A stretch of DNA of 64,000 nt from Methanoculleus sp. UBA374 (lineage in GTDB: Archaea; Halobacteriota; Methanomicrobia; Methanomicrobiales; Methanoculleaceae), in NCBI GenBank assembly GCA_002508705.1, contig DAYL01000013.1, positions 1-64,000 of the forward strand, in the 5' to 3' direction. Shown here piece after piece: positions 1-8,765 of this stretch. The notes beneath the pieces are model-generated. The model made no database searches. It saw nothing but the letters and a program-made list of their open reading frames with translations, and was not told the DNA's origin. Positions within the stretch are counted from its first letter, which is position 1; each line of letters starts with the position of its first letter. Position numbers and translations under genes: made by a program.

Positions 1-31
1 CGTCAATTTCCCGGAATGCCATGATCCCCAT
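1..31 (-). mobile_element. 5' end of an IS5-like transposase (DUF4096 type), cut by window edge
   Basis: Reading the minus strand inward from base 22 (or from an in-frame ATG at 31) gives a start followed by AFREID. This matches the first residues (VFREID) of the transposase fragment starting at 43971. The sequence upstream also resembles that copy: both have TATAAG, one base, then CCC and a CGG about 30 bases before the start. The rest of the gene lies outside the window, so completeness cannot be judged. Basis: direct comparison of two places in the window. Confidence 0.55.
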
Positions 32-138
32 TTTTATCCGAGGGGACTTATAATTATAGGATCGCCTCGCCGTTTCGAGCGGTATCCACACAGCCTTCCG
101 CACCGGTTCCAGAGCCGGATGTCACCCGATCTCTGTCG

Positions 139-1257
139 TCACTTCCGTGCGACCGCGGGATCGGCAACGGCTCCCGTCGGAGGACGCAGTCCGAGCACCC
201 GCCGCAGGTCTGCGGTACCGAAGTTCTTTGCTGCGAGAGCCCGCTTCTCGATGACATGCCAGGAGAGGAACGCGAGAGCGAGCGCTGCCGGGAACGAGAG
301 CCCGCAGAGCGCCGGAAGGAGGAGAGTGTTCCCCGTTACCTGAATCAGCATCTGCTGGACCGGGTAATGGTAGATGTAGATGCCGTAGGAGAAGTCTCCC
401 GATCTGCCGAAGTTGTTCAGGAGCGGGATCGGGAGGTGCGCGGCGTAGATGACGAGGTAGGGGATGGCGAGCATCCCGGCAATGGACGGGAACGGGTAGG
501 GTGTCAGGGCCGAGAGCCCGAGCACCAGCAGCAGCCCCCCGGCGACGACCGGCCGGTAAACGATACGTTCCCGGTGGAGGTAGAGGAAGGCCCCGATGAG
601 GAAGTAGAGGGCGAACCGGATCTTTGCCATCCGGGGATCGTCGAACCAGGCAGCCCACAGGAGGACGTTTACGGCGGCGAGGGCAGCGAGGGCGCCCCAC
701 CGGCGAAGGAGCCCGGCGATCCCGAGGGCGGCGACGACCCCATACAGCAGGACCTCGACGGGAATCGTCCAGAGCGAACCGTTGACGTAGGTCCACGGGT
801 TCTCCTGAAAGAGGCCTATCGCCGACCCGTCCTCAAAGAACGGGATGGTAGAGAGCCCTGCCGGGGAGAAGAGGGCGGCAAAGTACTCCGCCGGAGATAG
901 GGTCGTCATCAGCGGGCCGATGACGAAGAGGGTGATGAGGATCGCGAGGACAAGGGCCGGAACGACCCGGAGGAACCGCTTCCAGGCGAACCGAAGCGGC
1001 GATGCGGTCGACTCCCAGCTTGCCGCGATCAGGTAGCCGCTGATGACGAGGAGGGTGGCAAGCCCTGTCAGTCCCATAAGCAGGACCGGGTCGGTGAGCC
1101 CGATGCCCGTATAGCCGAGCCTGAGCGCGTAGGCGTGCGTGACGACGATCATCGTCGCCGCGGCGAACCGCAGAAAGTCGAAGTTGTTCGAGAACCGAGC
1201 CGCACCGCCGGGAGTGCTTCTACCCGCCGGTGCCGCTCCCGGGTGCTGTAGATCCAT
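139..1257 (-). CDS. Acyltransferase 3 family membrane protein
   Basis: A 372-residue integral membrane protein with about ten hydrophobic segments. The start of the membrane domain (NFDFLRFAAATMIVVTHAYA, about residues 24-43) carries the early histidine typical of acyltransferase-3 (OafA/OatA-like) proteins, which transfer acyl groups to sugars or envelope polymers at the cytoplasmic membrane. Length fits the family without an extracytoplasmic SGNH domain. It is divergent from the YhfC-type gene, and the two share an AT-rich promoter interval. The acceptor cannot be told from sequence. No strong ribosome binding site precedes the ATG at 1257. Confidence 0.85.
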   Translation of the reverse strand: MDLQHPGAAPAGRSTPGGAARFSNNFDFLRFAAATMIVVTHAYALRLGYTGIGLTDPVLLMGLTGLATLLVISGYLIAASWESTASPLRFAWKRFLRVVPALVLAILITLFVIGPLMTTLSPAEYFAALFSPAGLSTIPFFEDGSAIGLFQENPWTYVNGSLWTIPVEVLLYGVVAALGIAGLLRRWGALAALAAVNVLLWAAWFDDPRMAKIRFALYFLIGAFLYLHRERIVYRPVVAGGLLLVLGLSALTPYPFPSIAGMLAIPYLVIYAAHLPIPLLNNFGRSGDFSYGIYIYHYPVQQMLIQVTGNTLLLPALCGLSFPAALALAFLSWHVIEKRALAAKNFGTADLRRVLGLRPPTGAVADPAVARK

Positions 1258-1292
1258 GATTAATCCAGGTAATTTCTCAATTATTCTTCGAC

Positions 1293-1305
1293 AAATATTA
1301 AATAG
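1293..1305. promoter_or_regulatory. Shared divergent TATA region
   Basis: AAATATTAAATAG lies about 25-30 bases upstream of the ATG at 1326. This places the expected start point at or next to that codon, so the transcript may be leaderless. On the other strand the overlapping AAATATTTG could serve the acyltransferase gene starting at 1257. Inferred from archaeal promoter spacing only. Confidence 0.45.
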
Positions 1306-1325
1306 TTAGTCAAATACTCTCCAGC

Positions 1326-2111
1326 ATGAACCTCTCGGTCGTCGCCACGTTCGCCGTCGTCGCCCTGCTCGAGATCGCCGTCCCGCTCGCGCTCGGCTAC
1401 TGGATCGTCAAAAGGTTCGGTGTCTCATGGCGGATTTTCGCCCTCGGCGCACTCTTCTTCATCGCCGTGCAGGTCGTCCACGTCCCGCTCGTCTTTGTAA
1501 CACAGACCCCGCTCTACCTCGCCTTCCTGCCGTTCGGACCACCAACCGCCGTCGCCGGTCTCGCCGTCTACCTCGGCCTCCTCGCCGGGCTCTTTGAGGA
1601 GATCGGCCGCTACCTCGTTTACCGCTACTACTTCCGACGTCGGGAGATCCCCCTCACCCGCGAGAACGGCCTCCTGTTCGGGACCGGGTGGGGCGGCGTC
1701 GAGAGCATGTCCGTCGCGCTCATCGTGATCGCGGGCATGCTCTCCTACATCGTCCTCACGAGCGACGGAGCGACGATCCCCCTGCCAGACGACCCCGCCG
1801 TCCAGGCCCAGATCGATGCCGTCCGGGCCCTCACCCCGCTCGATATCCTGCCCGGGCTTGCCGAGCGGATGATGACGATCACCCTGCATATCGCGTGGTC
1901 GCTCCTGGTGCTTGCCGCCGTTGTCTACGGCAGACCCCTGCTCCTTGCTCTCGCCGTTCTCTGGCACGCCGCCGTGGACGCCGTCGCCGTCTACCTCGCC
2001 CAGACGCAGGGGATTCTCGTGACCGAGGCGGCGGTCTTCGTCTTTGCGGTGCTTGGTCTCGTGTATATCCTGTGGGAGTGGCGGCGGATGGGGAAACGGG
2101 TCCCTGCCTAA
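1326..2111 (+). CDS. YhfC-family (glutamic-type) intramembrane metalloprotease-like protein
   Basis: A 261-residue protein with about seven transmembrane helices. The block LFEEIGRYLVYRYYFRRR (about residues 88-105), followed by a glycine-rich FGTGWGGVES segment, is the signature of the YhfC/DUF2324 group. This group is related to CPBP/CAAX-type intramembrane proteases with a paired-glutamate active site. The substrate is unknown. The gene stops against the convergent thiL, with the last four bases overlapping. It could also be named simply as a conserved membrane protein. Confidence 0.7.
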   Translation: MNLSVVATFAVVALLEIAVPLALGYWIVKRFGVSWRIFALGALFFIAVQVVHVPLVFVTQTPLYLAFLPFGPPTAVAGLAVYLGLLAGLFEEIGRYLVYRYYFRRREIPLTRENGLLFGTGWGGVESMSVALIVIAGMLSYIVLTSDGATIPLPDDPAVQAQIDAVRALTPLDILPGLAERMMTITLHIAWSLLVLAAVVYGRPLLLALAVLWHAAVDAVAVYLAQTQGILVTEAAVFVFAVLGLVYILWEWRRMGKRVPA

Positions 2112-2974
2112 CCGCTCCACTCGTGCAGGTAGCCCCGGCGCTCAAGCGGTTTTCCGTCCGCGAGGACCACCCGCTCCGGTATGACCTTTCCGATGATGTG
2201 CGCCTCGACCCCAGGGATCGGGAAGATGGCGGGAGGGGCGGAGAAGAGGAGTTCGAAGTCCCCCCCGCCGTAAAGCGCGAGTTCTCTCGCCTCGTCCTCC
2301 GGGACCCCGGCCGGGAGCGGGAGGCGGGCGGTCTCGACGGCAAACCCGCGGTCGTTAACCGCCAGAAGGTCGTGGAGCGAGAGCGCAAGACCGTCGGAGA
2401 TGTCCATCATCGCCGAGACCCCGGCCCGCCCGAGGACCTCGCCCTCCGCGACCCGGGGCTGCGGTTCGAGGAGTTCCTTTCTGTGCCGGTCGTAGCCGGC
2501 GAGAGCGGCCTGGGCTTCTCCGAGCGGTCCCGTGACCGCAATGACATCGTTTGGCCGCACTCCCCGCCTTCGCACGAGGTGCTCCGGGGCGACGGTCCCG
2601 AGCCCCGTGCTCACGATTGTCAGTTCCCGGTGGGCGTCGAGGTCCCCTCCCACGATCTCGGCGCCGAACGCCGCGCAGCAGTCCCGGGCGCCTTCCATGA
2701 TGTCAAAAAGACGTTCCGGCCGGTCGAGGCCGACCGCGAGGAGCACCTCGCCCGGTGTCGCTCCCATGCTCGCGATATCCGAGAGCGTGACCGCCACCGC
2801 CATCCAGCCGACCTGCCAGTCGGTCATCCCGGCAGGAAAGTCGGTCGTCTCGTGAAGCATATCGGTGCTCGCGACCGCGAGAAGGTCGCCGCAGGGGATG
2901 ACGGCGCAATCGTCCGCAAGGCGCTCAGGATCGATGATCGTCCCGATCAGCCGGTGCAGGGCCCGTTCATCCAC
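2108..2974 (-). CDS. thiL: Thiamine-monophosphate kinase
   Basis: ThiL phosphorylates thiamine monophosphate with ATP to make thiamine pyrophosphate. The 288-residue protein shows the AIR-synthase/ThiL fold landmarks in order: acidic ADDCAVI near residue 22, MAVAVTLSDIASMGA (about 57-71), GGDLDAH (about 108), MDISDGLA (about 190) and GGGDFELLFS near 238. These acidic loops bind Mg-ATP. It is last of three overlapping minus-strand genes (RIO2, DUF460, thiL), sharing eight bases with the DUF460 gene, so it is probably co-transcribed. Slightly shorter than bacterial ThiL, as usual in archaea. Confidence 0.93.
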   Translation of the reverse strand: MDERALHRLIGTIIDPERLADDCAVIPCGDLLAVASTDMLHETTDFPAGMTDWQVGWMAVAVTLSDIASMGATPGEVLLAVGLDRPERLFDIMEGARDCCAAFGAEIVGGDLDAHRELTIVSTGLGTVAPEHLVRRRGVRPNDVIAVTGPLGEAQAALAGYDRHRKELLEPQPRVAEGEVLGRAGVSAMMDISDGLALSLHDLLAVNDRGFAVETARLPLPAGVPEDEARELALYGGGDFELLFSAPPAIFPIPGVEAHIIGKVIPERVVLADGKPLERRGYLHEWSG

Positions 2975-4922
2975 CGCGGCGCACCTCCTTCTCCCGTTCG
3001 CTCCGGTACTCTTTGAAGAGGTACTCGACCCGCTCGGCTTCCTGTTCGCGCAGGAACACCTTCTGCTCCTTCTCCCACGCTCCGAGCGCCTCCTCTACGG
3101 CCCCGGTCTTTGCCGCTCCGGTCCTGCCCCGGATGTCCGGCCGGACGGCGTCGGCCGGAAGGAGGGGGAGGTCGGCCTCCCGGGCGATCCGGACAAGGTG
3201 CGGGTCGGGGGGCTCCCCGCCGACGACCAGTGCCCGCACGCCCGCCCCGGCAAGGTCTTTCACCACACCCCGCCCCCAGCCGTGAGCCCGCGAGACATAG
3301 AGGATATCCCCGGTGGAGACCCCGATCCCCTCCTGGAGGTCCCGCACCCCGTCCCGGGTGAGAGAGTCGAGCACCTTGAGCGGGGTGTAGTCCTCCGAGA
3401 CCTCGATCTTCGCGACGGCCCGCATCCGTTCCAGGCGTTTCTTCAGTCGCCTGGACCGCCGCCGCTCGCTCCGGAGTTGCTCGCGCAGGCTCTCGATGGT
3501 TGCGTCCTTCGTCGCCAGTTCCGCGTCCCGCCGGACCTTCCGCTCGGTCGCGGAGCGTGCCCGCTGCAGGTCCTCTCGTAGCCGTTCCCCCTCCCGGTCG
3601 CGCTCCCGGAGGTCTTCCTGCAGTTCCTGAACGTAACTCCGGAGTCTTTTGACCATCCCGTCGAGGGCCATCACCCGTTCATCGTCGACCGGTCGTTCAG
3701 GAAGAGTCTCTTCGGGGGTTGCGGCGGCCGGCTTCGGTACCACCGCCCCTCCTTCAAGGTCCGCAAGGACCGTATCGAGAGGCTGGCCCCGGAGGACCCG
3801 CGCCCGCACCTCGTCGAGATCGACTCCCGGCCGCACCCTTTTGGCGATGTTCCGGAACTTGCTCTGGAGGCTCCGGTAGGCGTCCAGCGCCGCCGAGAGC
3901 GAGTCGCGCTCGTGGTCGTTCGTGTAGGAGAACCGGGCGGTCAGGTCGTACTTCGCCTCCACCGAGAGCGACTGCCTCGGGGTGTAGGGGATGGCGTTGA
4001 ACGCCCGGCGGATCTTCTCGACCGAGTAGGGCATCTGCTGGACGTCGGAAGCGACGATGAGCGGTTTCCCGGCATGGTAGAGCTCCTCGATGATATCGGA
4101 CATCGTCATCTGACGGGAACTCGTGAGGAGGACCAGGTTCCCGTCGAGGTCCACAGCGGCGATGCCGGTGGTCGTTCCCGGGTCAAGTCCGACGATCAGA
4201 TACCGGGGGCGGCGGGAGAGCGGTTCGAACCGTATCCGGTCGAGTTCCCGCCCCGTCACCCGGACCTGCACGTCGGCGCCCCGGGAAGAATGGACCGGGA
4301 CCATGTCCCGGGGAGCCGTGACCCGGAAGGCGACCCTTGAAAATCCGCCGAAGGCTTTTGTCTCCTTCTTATCGTAGTCGATCCCGGCGTTCCGGAGTCG
4401 GGCCTCGATCTCCCGGGCCTTCTGCAGCACGGCGCCGTGGATCTTTCGCACGTAGCGGTTCTGGCTCCACCCGCCCCGGCCCGGCGAGCGGTGTCTGCTC
4501 ACCACGATGTCGGTGGTGTTCTCGAACGCGATCACCTCGACGCCCGCCCCGAGGGCGGCCACCCGGGCGGTGGTCCGGGCCTCGGCATAGGGGTCGAACC
4601 TGTTGAAACTGATGTTGTAGCGGGCGGCGACTTTCCCGAGGCTTTCTTTCCGTTCGCCGCCGGTCACCTGAACAAGTTTCGTCGAGGGAGGAAGCGCCTG
4701 CAGGAATCGGTGGAGTTCGTGCTGGTCGGCGGCGATCTCCTGGAGGCTGTCCACCGCAAGGATGTCGGGCTGCTCCGTGGCGAGGAGACGCTGGAGCCGG
4801 AACCCGGTGACCTCCTCGACGCCTTGGACCTCGCCGTCTTCCACCCGGCAAAGAGCGTAGACGGGCCGCCGGGTACGGGAGCGAACCGAGCCTTTGATGA
4901 TATCGATCCCGAAGACCTTCAC
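2967..4922 (-). CDS. DUF460 (COG2433) protein with RNase H-like domain and coiled coil
   Basis: A 651-residue cytoplasmic protein conserved in euryarchaea, function unproven. The N-terminal ~230 residues form the DUF460 region. A second half begins with YLIVGLDPGTTTGIAAVD (about residues 242-259), a RuvC/RNase H-like nuclease-fold strand with an early aspartate. Residues ~425-525 are a highly charged coiled coil rich in Arg, Glu and Leu, followed by a small domain (~530-600). Its start ATG overlaps the RIO2 stop by four bases (ATGA), and its end overlaps thiL. The pairing with RIO2 suggests a link to RNA or ribosome maturation, but that is inference. Confidence 0.88.
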   Translation of the reverse strand: MKVFGIDIIKGSVRSRTRRPVYALCRVEDGEVQGVEEVTGFRLQRLLATEQPDILAVDSLQEIAADQHELHRFLQALPPSTKLVQVTGGERKESLGKVAARYNISFNRFDPYAEARTTARVAALGAGVEVIAFENTTDIVVSRHRSPGRGGWSQNRYVRKIHGAVLQKAREIEARLRNAGIDYDKKETKAFGGFSRVAFRVTAPRDMVPVHSSRGADVQVRVTGRELDRIRFEPLSRRPRYLIVGLDPGTTTGIAAVDLDGNLVLLTSSRQMTMSDIIEELYHAGKPLIVASDVQQMPYSVEKIRRAFNAIPYTPRQSLSVEAKYDLTARFSYTNDHERDSLSAALDAYRSLQSKFRNIAKRVRPGVDLDEVRARVLRGQPLDTVLADLEGGAVVPKPAAATPEETLPERPVDDERVMALDGMVKRLRSYVQELQEDLRERDREGERLREDLQRARSATERKVRRDAELATKDATIESLREQLRSERRRSRRLKKRLERMRAVAKIEVSEDYTPLKVLDSLTRDGVRDLQEGIGVSTGDILYVSRAHGWGRGVVKDLAGAGVRALVVGGEPPDPHLVRIAREADLPLLPADAVRPDIRGRTGAAKTGAVEEALGAWEKEQKVFLREQEAERVEYLFKEYRSEREKEVRRGG

Positions 4923-5776
4923 TCCACCACCCTTGCCAGTGCTTCGTCGAAGGCATAGTCCAGGCCGTATTTTCGTTTGAAGTACTGGAGGATGTTCTCG
5001 ATATCTCGCGCGAGGATCTCACCGGCGTTCGGGTGGGCGGTCTCCACCCACTGCGGCCAGTCGATCAGCCAGCACTGCTCCTCGTCGACCATGACGTTGA
5101 ACTCGCTTAAGTCGCCGTGGACGATGCCGAGGCGGTATGCTTCGCGGACGTTATCGAGGATCCGGTCGAGGATGGCCTGCGGCTCCGCAAGGGTTGCCCG
5201 CGAGAGGGTGACGCCGGGAACAAACGACATCACTACGACGTGCCGGTTCTGGTCGATGGGGAGCGGCACCGAGACAGCGGAATGAAGGGTCTTTAAGGCG
5301 TCGTACTCCATCTTTGCCGAGTTGCTGGAGGCAAATATCCAGGGGCAGTGCCCGGTCTCCGGCATGTAGCCTCGCTTTACGCGGGCCGACTGGAACGACC
5401 GCTGTCCGACCCGGTGGAACTTCAGTACGACGACCCCGAGTCCCATCGCCTCAAAAACCTCCGATTCTTTACCGACGCCGATCAGGGTCCCGAGAGCCTG
5501 GACGGTGCCCCGGCGGGTGAGGGTGTGGAGGGCCAGACTGTCGTAGCCGTTGAAGACGAGTGCGTAGCCTTCGTAGGGGACTTTCTCGTACCTGACCATG
5601 TCCATGGCCATCAACCTGCCCAGCCGGTAAGATAACTCGGACTCGGAGAACCCGGTCGCCGACTTGAGCACTTCGAGCGGCACCCACCGGTACCGCCGCA
5701 TGAGACGTTCGAGAGCAAGCAGGATCCGGAGTTCGTAGGAGTGCAGGGATCGCACGTATTCTGCAGGAACGGGCAT
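4919..5776 (-). CDS. rio2: RIO2 family serine/threonine protein kinase
   Basis: RIO2 is an atypical kinase/ATPase acting in late small-subunit maturation in archaea and eukaryotes. The 285-residue protein has the expected N-terminal winged helix (about 1-85), the RIO2 nucleotide loop GVGKESEVFEA (about 100-110), the catalytic loop HGDLSEFNVMV (about 219-229) and the metal-binding IDWPQWV (about 235-241), where the usual phenylalanine after Asp is Trp. The length is normal. It heads the operon with DUF460 and thiL. A TATA-like element at 5801-5810 sits about 25 bases before its start, so the message may be nearly leaderless. Confidence 0.94.
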   Translation of the reverse strand: MPVPAEYVRSLHSYELRILLALERLMRRYRWVPLEVLKSATGFSESELSYRLGRLMAMDMVRYEKVPYEGYALVFNGYDSLALHTLTRRGTVQALGTLIGVGKESEVFEAMGLGVVVLKFHRVGQRSFQSARVKRGYMPETGHCPWIFASSNSAKMEYDALKTLHSAVSVPLPIDQNRHVVVMSFVPGVTLSRATLAEPQAILDRILDNVREAYRLGIVHGDLSEFNVMVDEEQCWLIDWPQWVETAHPNAGEILARDIENILQYFKRKYGLDYAFDEALARVVE

Positions 5777-5785
5777 CTTCTACAC

Positions 5786-5810
5786 CATTTATGTGACCAG
5801 GTGATAAAAG
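5786..5810. promoter_or_regulatory. Back-to-back TATA elements for rio2 and the TtuA-like gene
   Basis: CATTTATGTG (5786-5795) is spaced for the plus-strand gene at 5826. GTGATAAAAG (5801-5810, reading CTTTTATCAC on minus) is about 25 bases from the rio2 start. Positions fit archaeal promoters; not tested. Confidence 0.4.
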
Positions 5811-5825
5811 GATGATCGAGGATAC

Positions 5826-6629
5826 ATGCGATGCAGCAAGTGCCGCCGTGATGCGGTCGTCTACCAGCGATACTCCGGGCTGCACCTCTGCGAACAGCAC
5901 TTCAACCAGGACGTTGAAGCGAAAGCAAAGCGGGCGATCCGGGAGCATCGCTGGGTCAGGTCGGGGGATACGGTGGCGGTGGCGTTCTCGGGTGACGGCG
6001 GCTCAAGCGCCGTCCTCTTCTTCCTCCATCAACTCCTCCGTGAGCGCCGGGACGTCCGGTTGATGGCGATCACCGTGGACGAGGGAGTTTCCGGCTACCG
6101 GAACCCGGAGCGGGCCCGGGCAACTGCCGAGCACATCGGTGTCCCCTGGGTTATGGCTTCGTTTCGTGATGAGTACGGGGCCGCGTTCGACGAGAAGTTT
6201 TCCTGCCGCGCTACACTGCGGCGGACGCTGCTCTCCCGGATCGCCCGAGCCGCGGGCGCAACGAAACTCGCCTGCGGGTATAACCTGGATGACGGGGCCA
6301 GGTCGGTGCTGGAAGCCGTTCTCCGGGGCGATCCGGGGAGGCTCACCCGTCCTATGCGGGAGGAGGAGAACGCAATTCCCTGGATAAAGCCCTTCATGTA
6401 CATTCCTGAGTGCGAGGTGGCGCTTTACGCTTCCCTCCACGTCGAGGGGTACGACCCTGCAGGCTGTCCCTGTGCGGCCGACGCCCTGCAGAATGACGTC
6501 CGGGAGCTCCTCGACGACTACACCTCCCGCCACCCGGCGACGAAGTACTCGCTCGTCAACCTCGGCGAAGCCCTCCGGGAGATGGTGGAAACACCCGCAG
6601 ATGAAGGGTCGGAGGTTGAGCACCGATAG
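5826..6629 (+). CDS. Degenerate TtuA/NcsA-like (TIGR00269 family) PP-loop protein
   Basis: A 267-residue relative of the archaeal tRNA 2-thiolation enzymes TtuA/NcsA. The N-terminal zinc knuckle is intact (C3, C6, C22, H25). The scaffold continues with the PP-loop region and a GATKLACGYNLDD segment (about 144-156) matching the family's GATKLATGHNLDD. Key catalytic parts differ. The PP-loop reads SGDGGSS (55-61) instead of SGGKDSS. Where the family has C-x-x-C before the paired arginines there is one displaced cysteine (C127). The second C-terminal zinc knuckle is missing. It is probably a diverged paralogue with altered or lost thiolase activity. The ATG at 5826 follows GAGGAT. Activity loss is inferred. 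Confidence 0.75.
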   Translation: MRCSKCRRDAVVYQRYSGLHLCEQHFNQDVEAKAKRAIREHRWVRSGDTVAVAFSGDGGSSAVLFFLHQLLRERRDVRLMAITVDEGVSGYRNPERARATAEHIGVPWVMASFRDEYGAAFDEKFSCRATLRRTLLSRIARAAGATKLACGYNLDDGARSVLEAVLRGDPGRLTRPMREEENAIPWIKPFMYIPECEVALYASLHVEGYDPAGCPCAADALQNDVRELLDDYTSRHPATKYSLVNLGEALREMVETPADEGSEVEHR

Positions 6630-6753
6630 GTGTGCGGGCCGTACGGGGAGGTCTGCCGGACCTGCCGGGTCCTTGATGGGCGGCAGGGTGGGGCGCGGCT
6701 GAACCGCAACCCGACACGTTGGAGCGGCGTCCGCTCCACTCAGGTGCTCCCTT

Positions 6754-7479
6754 CTACCGCATCAGCAGGCACCCGCCGGTCACGTCGGCGAAGATCTCCA
6801 TGAACTGCTCGGGGTGGTTCAAAAACGCGACGGACCGGGGCCGCCCGATGAGGTCGTAGAGCCCGACTTCTTTCTCGATGCCGATGTCCGGGACCTCCAC
6901 CGGGTTGCAGTAGCGCACCGGCGGGGCGTCGGGGTAGTGCGGGTTCTTCACCAGGGCCCCCCCCTCCATCTCGTAGTAAGCGGCGCCCTGGAGGTCCACG
7001 TAAGGGCCGTAATTGCTGGAAAACTCCGTCGAGACCAGGTTCGCCATCGCAAGGTCTTCCCGACCCGGGTTGATGGTCACATGACCGTACCCCGGCGGGA
7101 TCAGGATCTTGTCGCCGACGGTGCCCTCGATCATCACCACGTCGCCGGCGTTCTCGGTCTGGAGGAGGTAGTGGCCGGTCCCCGAAAGCACCTCGTAGAT
7201 CTCCGGGTAGAGCGTCCCGGCCGGGTTCACGGTGTGGTAGTGTCCCTTTGTCTTGACATACTCCCCGCAGAGAGTCCGGGCCGGAATGACGGTGATGTCG
7301 TAGCGGACATGGTGCTGCCGGAGCCACTCCTGATCGCTCTCGGTTCTGGCGAGATCCCGGTACATAAAATAGAGGGGCTGATCGGAGGTGCAGCCGGGAT
7401 CGGCGAGAACCACTCGCATTTCTTCGATTGTCCTCACCTGAGGCTCCGGTTTTGGCCCGTCCCAGTACCCGTTCATCAC
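6754..7479 (-). CDS. pgi: Glucose-6-phosphate isomerase, archaeal cupin type
   Basis: Interconverts glucose-6-phosphate and fructose-6-phosphate using a metal-bound cupin barrel, unrelated to the bacterial enzyme. The cupin motifs are clear: TKGHYHTVN (two His) and YPEIYEVLSG (Glu) around residues 85-110, then PPGYGHVTINPG (third His) near 135-146. Length (about 240) is somewhat above the 190 of the smallest family members, with extra sequence at both ends. The start may be GTG 7479 or the next codon, ATG 7476; the latter overlaps the upstream stop as TGATG, so translation is probably coupled to the surface-protein gene. Confidence 0.92.
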   Translation of the reverse strand: MMNGYWDGPKPEPQVRTIEEMRVVLADPGCTSDQPLYFMYRDLARTESDQEWLRQHHVRYDITVIPARTLCGEYVKTKGHYHTVNPAGTLYPEIYEVLSGTGHYLLQTENAGDVVMIEGTVGDKILIPPGYGHVTINPGREDLAMANLVSTEFSSNYGPYVDLQGAAYYEMEGGALVKNPHYPDAPPVRYCNPVEVPDIGIEKEVGLYDLIGRPRSVAFLNHPEQFMEIFADVTGGCLLMR

Positions 7480-8756
7480 TTTTTCTTACGGTACACGAAT
7501 ATATAATACCCTGCTCCGATGACGACGGCCGCAACAATGACGATGAAGACCGAACTCGTGAAGGCGGCACTACTCTTCTGCAGTGCGACCGGGACCTTCA
7601 TCGTGTCCGAGATCTTGCTGTTGTCGAGTTCGTCACGGTAGCGGATCTCGGAATCGATCCCGTATTCCTTCTCGGTGCCGTCGCTGTCGATGCTCACTTC
7701 GAACCGTGCCGTTGCGGTCTCTCCAGGGGCGAGGTCGCCAAGGTAGGCGGTGTCATCGCTGCTGGTGAAGGGGTCAACGGTGCTGATCCGGGCCTGGGCA
7801 TTGTAGGCCGTTGCATCGCCGGTGTTCTTATACACGACCTCAAGGACGCTCTTGCCGCCCAGATTGAGTGTTTTCATCGGGGAGACAACCTCAAAGGCGA
7901 TCTTTCCGCCGACGGGAAAGCCTATCGTCACCGGCTTGGAAGTCACGGTCGTCTGCTCGTAGTTCTCATAGGTGACCGCGACGTCCAGCGGATACGACTG
8001 GGGCTCGGCGCTGTTGGCGACCGAGACCTTGAACTTCACGTCAACCACTTCTCCGGGCTCGAACGTCCCGAGGTAGGCGCTGCCGTCGGTCGGGATGAGC
8101 GGGCTTGCGCCGTTCCTCACGATCTTCGCGACGGCGTTGTGTGCCGTGTCATGGCCGATGTTCTTTAAGGTCAGGTAAACGTAGCCTTCCGTGCCGACGT
8201 TCAGCGACTCGGACCGCACGTCCGTGACCTCGATGCGGAGATCTGGCGTGACCCGCACCGAGAGCGGCAGGGTCACGGTCTTTGTCTGGTAGTTGTAGCG
8301 GAGAACGTCGCTCCCGTACTCTTCTGCATCCTGCAGGTATTGGTAGGTCACGAGAAGCGGCAACGTGTAGGTGCCCGGTTCTGCGGAATCCGCCACCTTC
8401 ACGTCGAATGTGGCAGTCCGGGAGGCGCCGCCCATGATGTCGCTCAAGAACTGGGGGTCCGTCTTGACGGTGAACGGTGTGTCGTCGCTCTTGAGCGCCA
8501 CCGTGACCAGTTTCGCGGTGTTCGGCAGATCATCGGGGGCGATGAGCGTCGAACCGACGATCTTGTGGGTATTTACGCCGCTGTTGGATAGAACCACCGT
8601 CAGACCTGTCTCGGCGCCCGGTGCGAACTCATTGGTGCCGGCTATCGTAGCAGATAGTTCAGGGTTTCCATAGAGGTACTTGACCCCTGCCGCTGACCCC
8701 GGCACAGCCAGGAGTGCCAGCAGGAGGAGCAATACTGTTGCATGCTGCCAACGCAT
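7476..8756 (-). CDS. COG1361/NEW3-type surface protein with C-terminal membrane anchor
   Basis: About 426 residues: a signal peptide (hydrophobic run LLLLLALLAVPGSAAG), then repeated beta-sandwich modules of the NEW3/COG1361 kind, and a C-terminal helix (FIVIVAAVVIGAGYYIF) followed by RKKK. The second and third modules repeat a pattern of D.AYLG.F/LAPGE. Such proteins are exposed on the archaeal cell surface, often beside ABC exporters, but no specific role is known. The ATG at 8756 was chosen over 8789 because AAGGTGA lies four bases upstream and the palindrome and TATA then fall in the 5' region. The next gene downstream is pgi. Confidence 0.75.
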   Translation of the reverse strand: MRWQHATVLLLLLALLAVPGSAAGVKYLYGNPELSATIAGTNEFAPGAETGLTVVLSNSGVNTHKIVGSTLIAPDDLPNTAKLVTVALKSDDTPFTVKTDPQFLSDIMGGASRTATFDVKVADSAEPGTYTLPLLVTYQYLQDAEEYGSDVLRYNYQTKTVTLPLSVRVTPDLRIEVTDVRSESLNVGTEGYVYLTLKNIGHDTAHNAVAKIVRNGASPLIPTDGSAYLGTFEPGEVVDVKFKVSVANSAEPQSYPLDVAVTYENYEQTTVTSKPVTIGFPVGGKIAFEVVSPMKTLNLGGKSVLEVVYKNTGDATAYNAQARISTVDPFTSSDDTAYLGDLAPGETATARFEVSIDSDGTEKEYGIDSEIRYRDELDNSKISDTMKVPVALQKSSAAFTSSVFIVIVAAVVIGAGYYIFVYRKKK

Positions 8757-8765
8757 CTCTTCACC

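Noticed and set aside
122..900. Long overlapping frames opposite the acyltransferase gene
   Set aside because: Arginine/proline- or glutamate-rich shadows of a GC-rich coding strand; no family character and in conflict with a well-supported membrane protein.
4200..4240. GGTTCGAACC-like string resembling a tRNA T-arm
   Set aside because: It lies inside the well-supported DUF460 gene with no acceptor or anticodon stems around it.
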